Source: Rhodocyclaceae bacterium
GTDB taxonomy: Bacteria; Pseudomonadota; Gammaproteobacteria; Burkholderiales; Rhodocyclaceae
NCBI GenBank assembly: GCA_016791105.1
Contig: JAEUNM010000118.1
Coordinates: 62,001 to 126,000, forward strand
Reading direction: 5' to 3'
DNA: 64,000 bases
This document shows positions 1 through 9,551 of the stretch, in pieces (position 1 is the stretch's first letter; each line of letters opens with the position of its first letter). The notes below the pieces were generated by a model that was not told where the DNA came from, did no database searches, and saw only the letters and a program-made list of their open reading frames with translations. A program made the position numbers and the translations under genes.

Positions 1-1017
1 GGCCTGGCGCGCCTCCGCGAGCAGGTGGCCGGCGTCATTCGACGCGCTGCCATCCACGCCCAGGCCTACCTTCACGCCGCAGGCACACATTTGCGCGATA
101 GGCGCGATGCCGGACCCCAGCCGCAGGTTGGAACTGGGGCAATGGGCAACGCCGGTGCCGCTGGCGGCGAAGGCGGCGATGCCGGGCGCGTCCAGCTTCA
201 CGCAGTGCGCATGCCACACGTCGGAGCCGATCCAGTCAAGTGTTTCCGCGTATTGCACCGGCGTCATGGCATGGCGCTCGCGCAGGTAGGCCACGTCGTT
301 ATCGCTTTCGGCCAGGTGGGTATGCATGCGCACGCCGTAGGCGCGTGCCAGATGGGCAGCTTCGCGCATCAGATCGGGCGTGACCGAAAACGGCGAACAC
401 GGCGCCACGCCTATGCGTACCATGGCACCCGGCTCGGGTTCGTGGAATGCTTCGATGACGCGGCGCATATCGGCCAGAATTGCGCCTTCGCGTTCGACCA
501 GATCATCCGGTGGCAGGCCACCCTGCGATTCGCCCAGGCTGATGGCGCCGCGCGTCGGGTGGAAGCGCAAACCCAGTTGCAGCGCCGGCTCTATCGTGTG
601 TTCGAGCCGGCAGCCGTTGGGAAACACATACAGATGGTCGCTGGACGTGGTACAGCCGGACAGCAGCAGTTCCGCCACGGCAACCCGTGTCGAAGCCTGC
701 AGCATGTCGGGGGTGAGGCGCGACCACAGCCCGAAGTGCGCCTTCAGCCAGCCGAACAATTCGGCATCCTGACCCGCCGGCACAGCGCGCGTGAGGGTCT
801 GGAACATGTGGTGATGGGTGTTGATGAGGCCGGGCAGCAACACCTGGCCGGCAAGGTCTATCACCTCGTCGGCGCTGTGCGGCAATTCCTCGCTGCGGCC
901 CACCTGCTCTATCCATTGCCCGCGCACAAACACGCCGCCACCCGCAATTTCGCGCCCGTCATCGTCGAAGGTCGCCAGCAGGCGCGCATTTTTGAGCAAC
1001 AGGGTGGTGTCGGTCAC
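1..1017 (-). CDS. 8-oxoguanine deaminase-like amidohydrolase (3' end cut by window edge)
   Basis: The visible 339 residues form the N-terminal three quarters of an amidohydrolase of the Atz/Trz/8-oxoguanine deaminase group, which remove amino or chloro groups from purine or triazine rings. A beta-sandwich start leads into the metal-binding stretch LINTHHHMFQTLTRA (H68-H70 region). Later come HTHLAES and GLGVDGSASND, both typical of the family. The start is GTG at 1017, preceded by a good AAAGGAAAG ribosome site. The family is about 450 residues long, so roughly 110 C-terminal residues lie outside the window. The exact substrate is inferred from overall resemblance only. Confidence 0.82.
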   Translation of the reverse strand, partial: MTDTTLLLKNARLLATFDDDGREIAGGGVFVRGQWIEQVGRSEELPHSADEVIDLAGQVLLPGLINTHHHMFQTLTRAVPAGQDAELFGWLKAHFGLWSRLTPDMLQASTRVAVAELLLSGCTTSSDHLYVFPNGCRLEHTIEPALQLGLRFHPTRGAISLGESQGGLPPDDLVEREGAILADMRRVIEAFHEPEPGAMVRIGVAPCSPFSVTPDLMREAAHLARAYGVRMHTHLAESDNDVAYLRERHAMTPVQYAETLDWIGSDVWHAHCVKLDAPGIAAFAASGTGVAHCPSSNLRLGSGIAPIAQMCACGVKVGLGVDGSASNDAGHLLAEARQA

Positions 1018-1167
1018 GGGCTTTCCTTTGCTGCCGGCCTGCGTTGCGCGGCCCGTTCGCCGGCCGCGGCATACGTTGTCAGCGGCCGCCTTGTGCGTCG
1101 CAACATGGTCAGGCTAACACTGCCCGCAAGTGCCTGCAAGCCAGCCCAGGAGCAAATGCCGGCCTGG

Positions 1168-4100
1168 CTACGGCCAGACCGAGGCGGTCACCCAGCGGCT
1201 GATCGTTTCGTACAGCTTGTCCGGATGGAAAGGCTTGGCGATGAAATCGTTCATGCCGGCTTCGATGCAGCGATCGTGATCGTCGGAAAACGCATTGGCG
1301 GTCATGGCGATAATGGGCACGGCACCGGAATTTTCCATGCCGCGTATGCGGCGCGTTGCTTCCAGGCCGTCCATGACCGGCATTTGTATGTCCATGAATA
1401 TCAGATCGTAAGTTTGGCCCTGCACTTTTTCCACTGCCTCGCGCCCGTTCGTGGCTGACTCGACCACCATGCCCAGGTCGGTCAGAAATTCGCGCGCCAG
1501 CATGCGATTGACCGGCTCGTCCTCGACCAGCAGTGCCTTGAGCCCCGAAAAGTCGCGCTGCGCCACCACCGGCTCAACTACTTGTGGCGCCTGGATGCCG
1601 GCCGGAGGACGGGCCAGGCGGGCCGTAAACCAGAAACAACTGCCGCGCTCCGGCGCACTTTCGACACCCGCACCGCCGCCCATCAATTCCGCAAAGCGCC
1701 GCGTGATGGCAAGACCCAGGCCGGTTCCGCCATATTTGCGCGTGGTGCTGGTATCGGCCTGCTCGAAAGCCGAAAAAAGCCGCGCCTGGGCACTCGGCGC
1801 GATGCCTATACCGGTATCTTCGACTTCAAAGCGTACCAGGCAGTGCTCGGCTTGGTCCTCGGCGACACTGGCGCGAATTTCTATCCAGCCGGTTTCCGTA
1901 AATTTGATCGCGTTCGATACGTAATTGAGCAATGCCTGTTTGACGCAGGTGGGGTCGCCGATCAATAGCGCCGGCACGCCCGTAGAACGGTGGCGAATTT
2001 CCAGCCCCTTGTCGGCGGCGCGCTCCTGCAGCATGGCGGCCACGCTGCGCACCAGTTCCTGGGCATCCACGCTGCGTTGCGCCAGCACGAATTTGCCGGC
2101 TTCGATTTTCGACAGGTCCAGCACCTGGCTGACCGTTTCGAGCAAATGCTGTCCTGCATCCTCGACCTTGCGCAGCCAATCGAGCTGTTGCGGGCTGACC
2201 TGGCTGCGCTTGAGCAAATGCGTAATGCCGATCACGGCATTGAGCGGCGTACGAATTTCATGGCTCATATTGGCCAGAAATGCGCTTTTTGCGCGCGTGG
2301 CCGATTCCGCGCGGCTCAAGGCTTCGGCGAGCTGGGCATTGACCACGCGCAATTCGCCGGTGCGCGATTCGACCAGCGCCTCGAGCTGGTCGCGATAGCG
2401 CGCCAGTTCGTCGGCAGTGCGCTTTTGTTCCGCGATGTCGCGCACGATCATCGACACGCCCACGATTTGCCCGAGGTCGTCATACACGGGCGACTCGGTA
2501 ACGGCCACATCAAGTTCGCGGCCATCGCGGTCCAGCAACACGGTTTCCAGATTTTTCAGGCTTTTGCCGGCTGCCAGGTCGGCCATGGCGAGAGCCTGGG
2601 CGGCGCGCCTGTCGCTCGCGAAAAGCACCGCGACCGAGCGGGCCAGTGCATCGGACAGCGGGAAGCCGAACAGCGCTTCCGCCGCCGCATTCCAACTGGT
2701 GATGTTGCCCTCGAGATCGCAGCCTATGATCGCGTCGTCGGAACTGGCCACGATGGACGCCAGCCGGGCCTTGGATTGCATGCCCTCGCGCACGGCTTTT
2801 TCGGCCGCCACGCGGTCGCTGATGTCGACCACGGTGGCCTGTACGAACAGCTCGCCTTCGCTGATGAAGGAACTGAGCGCCACTTCGATCGGAAATTCGG
2901 TTCCGTCCGCGCGCCGGCCGCGCAAGGCCCGGCCCGGGCCCATGGGGCGCGCGCGCGGTTCGGTGACGAATACGGCGCGGTGCTTGGTGTGCGCGGCACG
3001 CAAGGCATCGGGCACCAGCAGGTCGACTTCGGCGCCCACCAGTTCGGCCTCGGTATAGCCGAACATTTTTGCCAGGGCCGGATTGGCCATCAAAATCTTT
3101 CCATCCGCGCCGGCCACCATCAGCCCATTGGGATTGGTCTGCACGATGGTTTCCAGACGCATCTTGTTGCGCCCCAGTTCCCGGTTCAGGCGCGTCGATT
3201 CGGTAATTTCGACATAGGTGAGCACCAGCCCGGCGAAAACCTTGTTGGTGTCCTGATAGGTCGTGATGCGGCGCAAAAAGGTACGGTCGCCCGGCCACAC
3301 CACGGTGCGCTCGCTGCCGGCGCGCTCGCGCAGCGAGCGCTCCAGATCAGGGAACAGCTCGGGGTCGGGCGCGGCCGGCGTGAAGTGGCGCAAACTACGC
3401 CCTATGTCCTGCGGCATCAGCGGAAAAATTTCGGTTGCCAGCGGCGTAAATAAGCGAATGCTGAAATCGGTCGCGATGAACAGGGTAGCCAGTTCGGTCG
3501 AGCGTATGAGGTTGTTCAGATCGCTCGTGACCTGATTCAGCTCCTGAATTTTCAGTTCATGTTCGGCATTGACGCTGAATAATTCCTCATTGACCGAATG
3601 CAGTTCTTCGTTGGTGCTTTGCAGCTCTTCGTTGGAGGCCAGCATTTCCTCATTGGTGGCCTGCAATTCCTCGTTACTGGTTTCAAGTTCTTCGATGGTG
3701 CTCTGCAAGGATTCGCGGGTGCGCTGCAACTCGTTTTCGAGCAGTTGCATCTGCGTGTAGGTGGCCCGGTCGATATCGATCGACGCGTCCGGCATCACGC
3801 TGGCGCTCACCGGGGCCAGGCGATCGCAGGGCCGGAACTGCAGCATGTAAAACGTGTTGGACGACGCTTTGTCGTAGAGCGGATGGACTTCGAGGTCGAG
3901 GTCGAAATCTTCGTCGTCGACCTGCACATGCACGCCGTGGTAAGCGATGCTGGCTTTTCCCTGTTTGGCGTTACGCAGGGCCGTCATGACGGCGATGCGC
4001 AAATGGCCGTCCAGCATGTTCAGAATTTCCGCATTGACACGGCCACTGGGCGGGCGCAAAAAGCGCGAAGCATCGCCGAACACATGCACGGCTTCGTTGC

Positions 4101-5859
4101 GGTCATTCACCAGGATGCCGGAGGGCACGAAGTGAGCCAGCAAGGCGTCGTAGGCGCGCCCCAGGCGCAGGTCGCCCGCGCCCTGCAGCGCGCTGCGCGG
4201 CTGGCGCGCGGATTCGTAGGCGAGCGGTTGGCGCAAGTCGTTCAGCAAGCGGTTTTCGTGCAGTTTGCGGTACACCTTCCAGTGCCGGTCCAGCGTATCG
4301 AATTCGCCGCTCAGGTCGCCCAGGCCTTCGCTGGCACCGAGCAGCAAATAGCCATTTACCTTGAGCGCGAAGTGAAATGAGGCGATGGCACGGGTCTGCG
4401 CGGTATTGCCCAGATAGATGAGCAGATTGCGGCAACTGACCAGATCGATGCGCGTAAACGGCGGATCGCGCAGCAGGTTGTGTTCGGAAAAAATCAGCGC
4501 CTTGCGCAAATTGGCCGTCACGCGATAGCTGCGGTCACTTTGCTCGATGAAATATTTTTCCCGCAACTCGATCGGAATTTCCGTAAAGCTGGTTTCCGGG
4601 TACAGGCCTTCGGCCGCCGTTTGCAGGGATTCGCGGTGCAGATCGGTGGCGAGGATTTTGATGCGCACGGGCCGCGCGCGCTGCTCGAAACCCTCCAGAA
4701 ACAGGATGGCGATCGAATAGGCCTCTTCGCCGGTGGAACAGCCGCACACCCAGATGCGCACTTCTTCCTCTTCCGGCAGGCGGTCGAGAATTTTCGGTAC
4801 GACATGGTCGCGCAGCACGCCGAATGCTTCCGGGTCGCGGAAAAAGCGCGTCACGCCTATCAGCAAATCCTTGTAGAGCAAATCCAGTTCGCCGACATCG
4901 GCGGCAACGCGGCGGCCGTATTCTTCTACCGTGATGTGCTCGGGGTGCAGTGCCACGCGCCGTTCGATGCGGCGCAATATGGTGGCCGGCTTGTAATAGT
5001 TGAAATCGATGTCATACACCGAGCGCAACTGGTGCAGGATGGCCGGTATGCCCTCGCCCGGCTCGACTTCGGTCGTCACCCCGCGCAAGGTAGGGCTTAC
5101 GCGCCGGTTGGCCGCGTAGGCTTTCAACGCGGCCGGCATTTCTTCCGGCGGCAGTACGGCATCGACACAGCCGGTTTCGATGGCGCTGCGCGGCATGCCG
5201 TCGAAACGGCAGGTTTGTTCGCTCTGCGCCAGCACCAGGCCGCCGGCCTCGCGCACGTCCATCACGCCGGCACTGCCGTCCGAGCCGGTACCGGACAACA
5301 CGATGGCAACCGCCTTTTCCCCCCACTCTGCCGCCAGTGCGCGGAAAAACAGGCTGATGGGCATGTTGAGCTGTTTGCCGGCCGGGCGGTCGTAGGCGAT
5401 CAGGCGGTTGCCCTCGATCACCATGTCCTTGTTGGGCGTGAGCAAATAGATGGTATTGGGCTGCAGTTCCACGTGATCGAACACCGGCACGGCCGGCATG
5501 GGCGTGAAACGCTCCAGCAATTCCTTCATGAGGCTTTTGAAATCGGGCGACAGGTGCTGCAGCACCACGTAGGCCATGCCGGTGTCGGCGGGCAAGGCGC
5601 CAAACAAGCGCTCCATGGCCTCCAGGCCGCCAGCGGACGCGCCTATGCCGACCACGTAGGTCGGCGGCGGCGACGGCCCGTCGTAAAACGGTCCGTCTTC
5701 CGACCGCGAATCCGGCTCGGCCGAAACGGTGGCCGCCGGCGCCGCTACCTCAGCGGCCACCGCGACAGCTTCGTCCGCGGACACTGCCACGGCCGGACTA
5801 CCCGGCTCGGCGGTATTTCCGCTCAGATCGGATTCATTTGCCACTATTTGCTCCTGCAT
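1168..5859 (-). CDS. CheB-CheR-PAS-histidine kinase-receiver fusion protein
   Basis: This 1563-residue soluble protein joins five signalling modules. A CheB methylesterase-like domain (about 68-250) keeps S75, H102 and D194. A CheR methyltransferase-like domain (about 265-535) has the SAM loop VCGCSTGEEAYS. A long coiled coil of NEEL repeats (about 700-785) links to two or three PAS domains (about 785-1150). A histidine kinase follows with the H box NMSHEIRTPLN (H1200) and ATP boxes DTGIGI and GTGLGLAI. A C-terminal receiver has D1490 and K1542. The ATG is preceded by GAGGAAA. No cheA, cheW or receptor gene is nearby, so its input and methylation targets are unknown. Such fusions are known, but their roles are mostly undefined. 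Confidence 0.93.
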   Translation of the reverse strand: MQEQIVANESDLSGNTAEPGSPAVAVSADEAVAVAAEVAAPAATVSAEPDSRSEDGPFYDGPSPPPTYVVGIGASAGGLEAMERLFGALPADTGMAYVVLQHLSPDFKSLMKELLERFTPMPAVPVFDHVELQPNTIYLLTPNKDMVIEGNRLIAYDRPAGKQLNMPISLFFRALAAEWGEKAVAIVLSGTGSDGSAGVMDVREAGGLVLAQSEQTCRFDGMPRSAIETGCVDAVLPPEEMPAALKAYAANRRVSPTLRGVTTEVEPGEGIPAILHQLRSVYDIDFNYYKPATILRRIERRVALHPEHITVEEYGRRVAADVGELDLLYKDLLIGVTRFFRDPEAFGVLRDHVVPKILDRLPEEEEVRIWVCGCSTGEEAYSIAILFLEGFEQRARPVRIKILATDLHRESLQTAAEGLYPETSFTEIPIELREKYFIEQSDRSYRVTANLRKALIFSEHNLLRDPPFTRIDLVSCRNLLIYLGNTAQTRAIASFHFALKVNGYLLLGASEGLGDLSGEFDTLDRHWKVYRKLHENRLLNDLRQPLAYESARQPRSALQGAGDLRLGRAYDALLAHFVPSGILVNDRNEAVHVFGDASRFLRPPSGRVNAEILNMLDGHLRIAVMTALRNAKQGKASIAYHGVHVQVDDEDFDLDLEVHPLYDKASSNTFYMLQFRPCDRLAPVSASVMPDASIDIDRATYTQMQLLENELQRTRESLQSTIEELETSNEELQATNEEMLASNEELQSTNEELHSVNEELFSVNAEHELKIQELNQVTSDLNNLIRSTELATLFIATDFSIRLFTPLATEIFPLMPQDIGRSLRHFTPAAPDPELFPDLERSLRERAGSERTVVWPGDRTFLRRITTYQDTNKVFAGLVLTYVEITESTRLNRELGRNKMRLETIVQTNPNGLMVAGADGKILMANPALAKMFGYTEAELVGAEVDLLVPDALRAAHTKHRAVFVTEPRARPMGPGRALRGRRADGTEFPIEVALSSFISEGELFVQATVVDISDRVAAEKAVREGMQSKARLASIVASSDDAIIGCDLEGNITSWNAAAEALFGFPLSDALARSVAVLFASDRRAAQALAMADLAAGKSLKNLETVLLDRDGRELDVAVTESPVYDDLGQIVGVSMIVRDIAEQKRTADELARYRDQLEALVESRTGELRVVNAQLAEALSRAESATRAKSAFLANMSHEIRTPLNAVIGITHLLKRSQVSPQQLDWLRKVEDAGQHLLETVSQVLDLSKIEAGKFVLAQRSVDAQELVRSVAAMLQERAADKGLEIRHRSTGVPALLIGDPTCVKQALLNYVSNAIKFTETGWIEIRASVAEDQAEHCLVRFEVEDTGIGIAPSAQARLFSAFEQADTSTTRKYGGTGLGLAITRRFAELMGGGAGVESAPERGSCFWFTARLARPPAGIQAPQVVEPVVAQRDFSGLKALLVEDEPVNRMLAREFLTDLGMVVESATNGREAVEKVQGQTYDLIFMDIQMPVMDGLEATRRIRGMENSGAVPIIAMTANAFSDDHDRCIEAGMNDFIAKPFHPDKLYETISRWVTASVWP

Positions 5860-6300
5860 ACTGTTTCCTCACAACCCTATCATCAAATGCTTTTGCAGGT
5901 GTGGGATTGCAATTTCCGACAGTTGTCAAACCAAACGCTGGCGACGCGCAGCAAGCGTATATGTCGCAGCCACGCCTGCCCTGCGCGGCTTGAGGCCCAT
6001 GCGCTCAAGCCGCGCGCCGGCGTTCGCAACGCAGGGCACTGGAATGGTGCGCGCGTGGGATGGTATTCGATGTGGGCGGGCCGCGATGCCCGGAAAAGCG
6101 CAACAAAGCGCCACCATGTCGGCGCGGCGCAAACCGATCAGCCGCATCGCGGCGTTCTCGCGTCCCCGGCGTGTGGCGCCGGACGGGAGATAGTGCGGTG
6201 TCGTAAGGGGGGCGGGTATATCGCCCGCGAATGCGGCCGCATCGGGCGGCCGGACGTGCAGCGTCAAACTGCCGCCCGGCTGGACGGCGCTTGATGCACG
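5860..6300. other. intergenic stretch with no recognised gene
   Basis: This 441-base interval lies between the CheB/CheR fusion and a small unknown gene, both on the minus strand. Short open frames exist on both strands, but they are arginine/alanine-rich and resemble nothing known. On the minus strand a TTGACA hexamer occurs near 5920-5930, upstream of the fusion gene, without a convincing -10 partner. It probably holds the fusion gene's promoter. Confidence 0.4.
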
Positions 6301-6609
6301 CTAGGCTTTGAGGCGAGCCAATAGCGCGTCGAATTCCACGCTCGCCTGTTCGCCGCGTTCGTATAGCGCGCGCACGTGTAGTTGCAGATTTTCCAGAATG
6401 ACGCGGCTGGCCGTGGCGAGCAGGACCGCCTCGCGGTCCTCGCCCGACAGGCGTTGCGACACCAGGGTCGCACGCAATTCGGCCAGGTGCGCAGCAACAA
6501 GGCTGCGCGCGGAATGGCCATCCACGGGCAAGGCGCCGAAATCGACGGGGTCATCAGACTCTATCTCTTCCAGCAAGGCGAGGATGGTGCGGGGCGAAAT
6601 CGTGGTCAC
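6301..6609 (-). CDS. small hypothetical protein, 102 residues
   Basis: The predicted product is mostly helical and acidic-to-neutral, with no signal peptide, membrane segment or cysteine pair. I do not recognise the family. The start is GTG at 6609, with CGGAG 8 nt upstream in the mRNA. Codon use looks like that of its neighbours, which supports a real gene. It stands alone: the genes on either side are separated by 170 to 440 bases. No function is proposed. Confidence 0.6.
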   Translation of the reverse strand: MTTISPRTILALLEEIESDDPVDFGALPVDGHSARSLVAAHLAELRATLVSQRLSGEDREAVLLATASRVILENLQLHVRALYERGEQASVEFDALLARLKA

Positions 6610-6782
6610 TTTCCAAACTCCGATGACGGTAGTTCACGGGCGTCTGAATAGAGCATAGACCTCACAAGCCCGGCCTAAACCTCTGAGCAGCTATATATTT
6701 CGGCCCTGACAGGGCAAAGTTGGGGGCTCGGACGCGTTATGCGGGCGCGTTGCCGCATCGCACTCGGCTCAATATACCCTGT

Positions 6783-7655
6783 TCAGGCGCCGGCAGGCAG
6801 GCGCAGGCTGAGCAGCACGGGCTGGTGGTCGGATGCCGCCGTATCGCTCAATACGTCCAGCCCTGCGACCGCCCCGGCAAGATCAGCCGTCACCAGCATG
6901 AAGTCGCAGCAATAGGCGTGATCCGGCCACTCGCAGCCGTGCAGGCCTACGGTTGGCGCATGTGGCTGGCCCGCATGCGCCAGGCACCAGGCATCCTGCC
7001 AGGCCGGCGTGGCGTCGTCGTAGGGGGCGAGCAGGCGCACCAGGGCAGCGCCATCCGGCTTGCAGTTGAAATCGCCGCACAGCACGGCGCGCGCCGGCCG
7101 CGGCAATACCGCAAAAGTGGAATCCGATGCGCCGCCGGACTGGCGGATGCGCTGGGCGCGCCCCTGAGCACAGGCTTCGGCGTGCAGCCCGCGCAATGCT
7201 TCGGCTTGAGCCAGACGCTGCATGGCGGAGTAGTACTCGAGATGGGTGGTCATGACCCGCAGCGGCCCGTCACTGGCCTGCACCACGGCTTCGAGACAAA
7301 CCCGCTGCATGCTGGGTAGCGCCGGGTCGGCCGGCCAGGGCAGCAGATGGCGCCACACCTGCAGCACCGGCAGGCGCGACAGCACCATGTTGCCGAATTG
7401 GCTGCGCCCGCCGGCGGCATGGGGTACGTCGGTGGCGGGCGCGTAGATGGGCGTGTAATCCGGCAAGGCCGCCGTTATCCAGGCCACTTCGTCTTCACCG
7501 GAACCGCCGGCCAGCCCGGGAAAGTTGACCGCCACTTCCTGCAGGCAGATGACTTCCGGCCAGCCTGCCGCAGCCAGTACGCTGGCCATGCGCGCAAGAT
7601 CGACGCGGCCGTCGCAGCCCCGTCCCCATTGAATGTTCCACGATAAAACGCGCAT
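6783..7655 (-). CDS. endonuclease/exonuclease/phosphatase (EEP) family protein
   Basis: The 290-residue product has the EEP (DNase I-like) fold signature. It opens with RVLSWNIQWG (metal-site Asn), continues with VICLQEV (metal-site Glu), has CGDFNCKPDG in the middle, and closes with AASDHQPVLLSL (Asp-His pair). These residues form the Mg-dependent phosphodiester hydrolysis site in the superfamily. The substrate could be DNA, RNA, an inositol phosphate or a sphingolipid and cannot be chosen from sequence. There is no signal peptide, so it is probably cytoplasmic. The ATG is preceded by GGGGGAAAG. Confidence 0.85.
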   Translation of the reverse strand: MRVLSWNIQWGRGCDGRVDLARMASVLAAAGWPEVICLQEVAVNFPGLAGGSGEDEVAWITAALPDYTPIYAPATDVPHAAGGRSQFGNMVLSRLPVLQVWRHLLPWPADPALPSMQRVCLEAVVQASDGPLRVMTTHLEYYSAMQRLAQAEALRGLHAEACAQGRAQRIRQSGGASDSTFAVLPRPARAVLCGDFNCKPDGAALVRLLAPYDDATPAWQDAWCLAHAGQPHAPTVGLHGCEWPDHAYCCDFMLVTADLAGAVAGLDVLSDTAASDHQPVLLSLRLPAGA

Positions 7656-7805
7656 TGCTTTCCCCCAAGATCAGGATTTGACGCCGGCACGGACGTGCCT
7701 TTTCGCCAGCGTGCGGATGGCGTCAGGGCGGCCTTGCGGCGCAATATCCGGCGGATTGTATCGGCCCGGCACGCGCGGCGTCATGACCAGCGCGTTGGTG
7801 GCGGC

Positions 7806-9203
7806 CTAGCGCACCTTGGCGGGCGCCTCGGGGTGCACCATTTTGTCCAGCGCGGACAAATAGCGACGCGCTTCTTCCGCAATCACGTGCTGCGGGAAAG
7901 TTGCGATGAGCACCTTGAGGATGCGCTTGGCCTGCTCGTCCTGGTGCAGATTTTCGCAAAGGATTTTCGCCGACAGCAGGTAAATCGCCGGCACGTCCGG
8001 GTGACCGCGATTGCGCCGGTCGAATTGCTGCATGAATTCGAGCGCCAGGCTGTATTTGCGCGCACGCCGCGCCGCTTCGGCGAGCGGCAAAATCTGCCAG
8101 GCCTCGGGCGGCGCGAATTGCGCATCCAGCGTGCGGCATTGTTCGAACACCTCGAGCGCGCTATCGGTGCGCATCTTGCGCAGCAACATGGCGATCAGTT
8201 CGCTGCCGTGCCGCAATGCCCGGTCGTTTTTACCGGCCAGTACCAACAGGCGCTGGTAGCGCATGCGCGAAGTCGCGCTGTGCGGATTGCCGCGCTGGTC
8301 GTCGTAGGCAAGGTTGAGCGCCTCTTCCACCTTGCCCTGCGCAATCATGCGGCCTATTGTTTCGCCTATCGGGTCGGCCGGCTTGGGCATATCCGGCGAA
8401 AATTGCGTCTGGCGCGAAAAATCCACGTCCACGTCCACGCCCAGTTGCTGGTGAAACTGGTAGAGCGAATATCCGAGCAGGTTGAAGCCCACCAGTGAGA
8501 AATACATGCTGGCGAAATTGGCCGCGGCGAATGCGGCAAGCGGAGGCAACTTGACGAATAACAGCAGGGTGACGCCGCCGGTGGCGATGGACAACAGCAT
8601 CAGGCAACCGAACAAGGCGAAATAGGCCCAGCCCAGCGTGGCCATGATGGACAGCACCGCAAACGGATTGACGGCGCGCCACACGCTGTTGTCGATGGCA
8701 ATGATCATCACGGTAGCCGGCAAGCCCAGCATGACCAGGGCGTGCGCGACGAGGGCAGGAAATTCGCCCAGATTTTGCGCCACCAGCCCCTCGAACAGGC
8801 CGAACAGAAGGAATACCGCGATCTGCTTGTACGGCCGGTTGGCGCCCTCTTTATCGCTGAACTGCTGGTATTGCGCCAGCGTGAGGCGGCCGCGTGCGGT
8901 CTGCTCCAGTACCTTGTAGGCGTAGCGAAAAAATATCAGCCAGGGCACGGCCACGATCGCGAACATGAGCAGCAGCGTCATCGGCATGGTGCCGCGCGTA
9001 AGCGCGAGCGGGTCTGCGCCGCCCGCAAAGCCGAATCCCGCCGCGAACATTGCCGTGAACACACAGCCGATTTCCAGCGCCGATAACAGCGCCATATGAA
9101 AAAGCGGCTCGGCTTGCAGCGGGAACAGGAAAAACTTCGGGAAGCGCGACCAGAACGGCGGCACGGCGCCTTCCGAATAGGTGACGGGAGAAGGTGCGTA
9201 CAT
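7806..9203 (-). CDS. polytopic membrane protein with C-terminal helical (TPR-like) domain
   Basis: The 465-residue product has about six hydrophobic segments in its first half (near 33-58, 72-95, 125-148, 150-170, 178-216 and 218-246). A soluble C-terminal half of helix pairs follows, resembling tetratricopeptide repeats: KVEEALNLAYDDQ, DRALRHGSELIAML and KYSLALEFMQQFD. The reading frame extends upstream to 9428, but those 75 residues are arginine-rich and featureless. I therefore start at the ATG at 9203 (MYAPSPVTY), although its ribosome site is weak. The function is unknown; a scaffold or membrane-assembly role is only a guess. Confidence 0.75.
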   Translation of the reverse strand: MYAPSPVTYSEGAVPPFWSRFPKFFLFPLQAEPLFHMALLSALEIGCVFTAMFAAGFGFAGGADPLALTRGTMPMTLLLMFAIVAVPWLIFFRYAYKVLEQTARGRLTLAQYQQFSDKEGANRPYKQIAVFLLFGLFEGLVAQNLGEFPALVAHALVMLGLPATVMIIAIDNSVWRAVNPFAVLSIMATLGWAYFALFGCLMLLSIATGGVTLLLFVKLPPLAAFAAANFASMYFSLVGFNLLGYSLYQFHQQLGVDVDVDFSRQTQFSPDMPKPADPIGETIGRMIAQGKVEEALNLAYDDQRGNPHSATSRMRYQRLLVLAGKNDRALRHGSELIAMLLRKMRTDSALEVFEQCRTLDAQFAPPEAWQILPLAEAARRARKYSLALEFMQQFDRRNRGHPDVPAIYLLSAKILCENLHQDEQAKRILKVLIATFPQHVIAEEARRYLSALDKMVHPEAPAKVR

Positions 9204-9551
9204 GAATACCCCGGTGCCGGAAACGCACCAAAATAACGGCAAATTGTACCCCAAGCGCCACGCCGATAGTCGGCTCCGGGTGAGCGCCTCGGCAGCCTGC
9301 GCAGTGCGCAGGCTGGATGGCGGCGGCCCGCAACTGGCGCCTGTACGGCAGCCTGCCTTGGCACGGCGCGCACGGCACATCCCTTTTGCGCGGTCTTTTC
9401 CGATAATCTGAGTATCAGTACCCGCCATTGGCTGTGCAAGTGCCGCTACGCTAGCGTAGCGTCGCGCACCGAAGGCCGGAAGCCGGCCGCCGGGATGCGC
9501 TGGCAGTGGCCTGCAACGCGCACATCATCGTTTCGGAGTTCGTGTTCCGTC
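9204..9551. other. divergent intergenic region upstream of ppk
   Basis: This 348-base interval separates the divergent membrane protein gene and polyphosphate kinase. It contains a perfect 18-bp palindrome (listed separately) and presumably the promoters of both genes. I saw no convincing -35/-10 pair. Open frames in it are extensions of the flanking genes. Confidence 0.5.
9444..9461. promoter_or_regulatory. perfect 18-bp palindrome upstream of ppk
   Basis: The sequence CGCTACGCTAGCGTAGCG reads identically on both strands and lies about 90 bases before the ppk start codon. It could bind a dimeric regulator. It does not resemble a Pho box, which is a direct repeat. No regulator can be assigned. 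Confidence 0.4.

Noticed and set aside
25..1458. Long plus-strand frame (477 codons) across the left edge
   Set aside because: It is antisense to the amidohydrolase and the 3' end of the fusion kinase, both of which have clear motifs. Its His/Ala/Arg-rich product resembles nothing.
1990..3453. 487-codon plus-strand frame
   Set aside because: It lies wholly antisense to the PAS and kinase part of the CheB/CheR fusion, and its composition is that of a reverse-strand shadow.
3569..3760. Serine-rich short-repeat frame on the plus strand
   Set aside because: It is the reverse reading of the NEEL coiled-coil repeats of the fusion protein and not a separate repetitive gene.
5926..6267. 113-codon minus-strand frame in the intergenic region
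   Set aside because: It has no recognisable domain, no good ribosome site and an Arg/Ala/Pro-rich composition. It is treated as non-coding.
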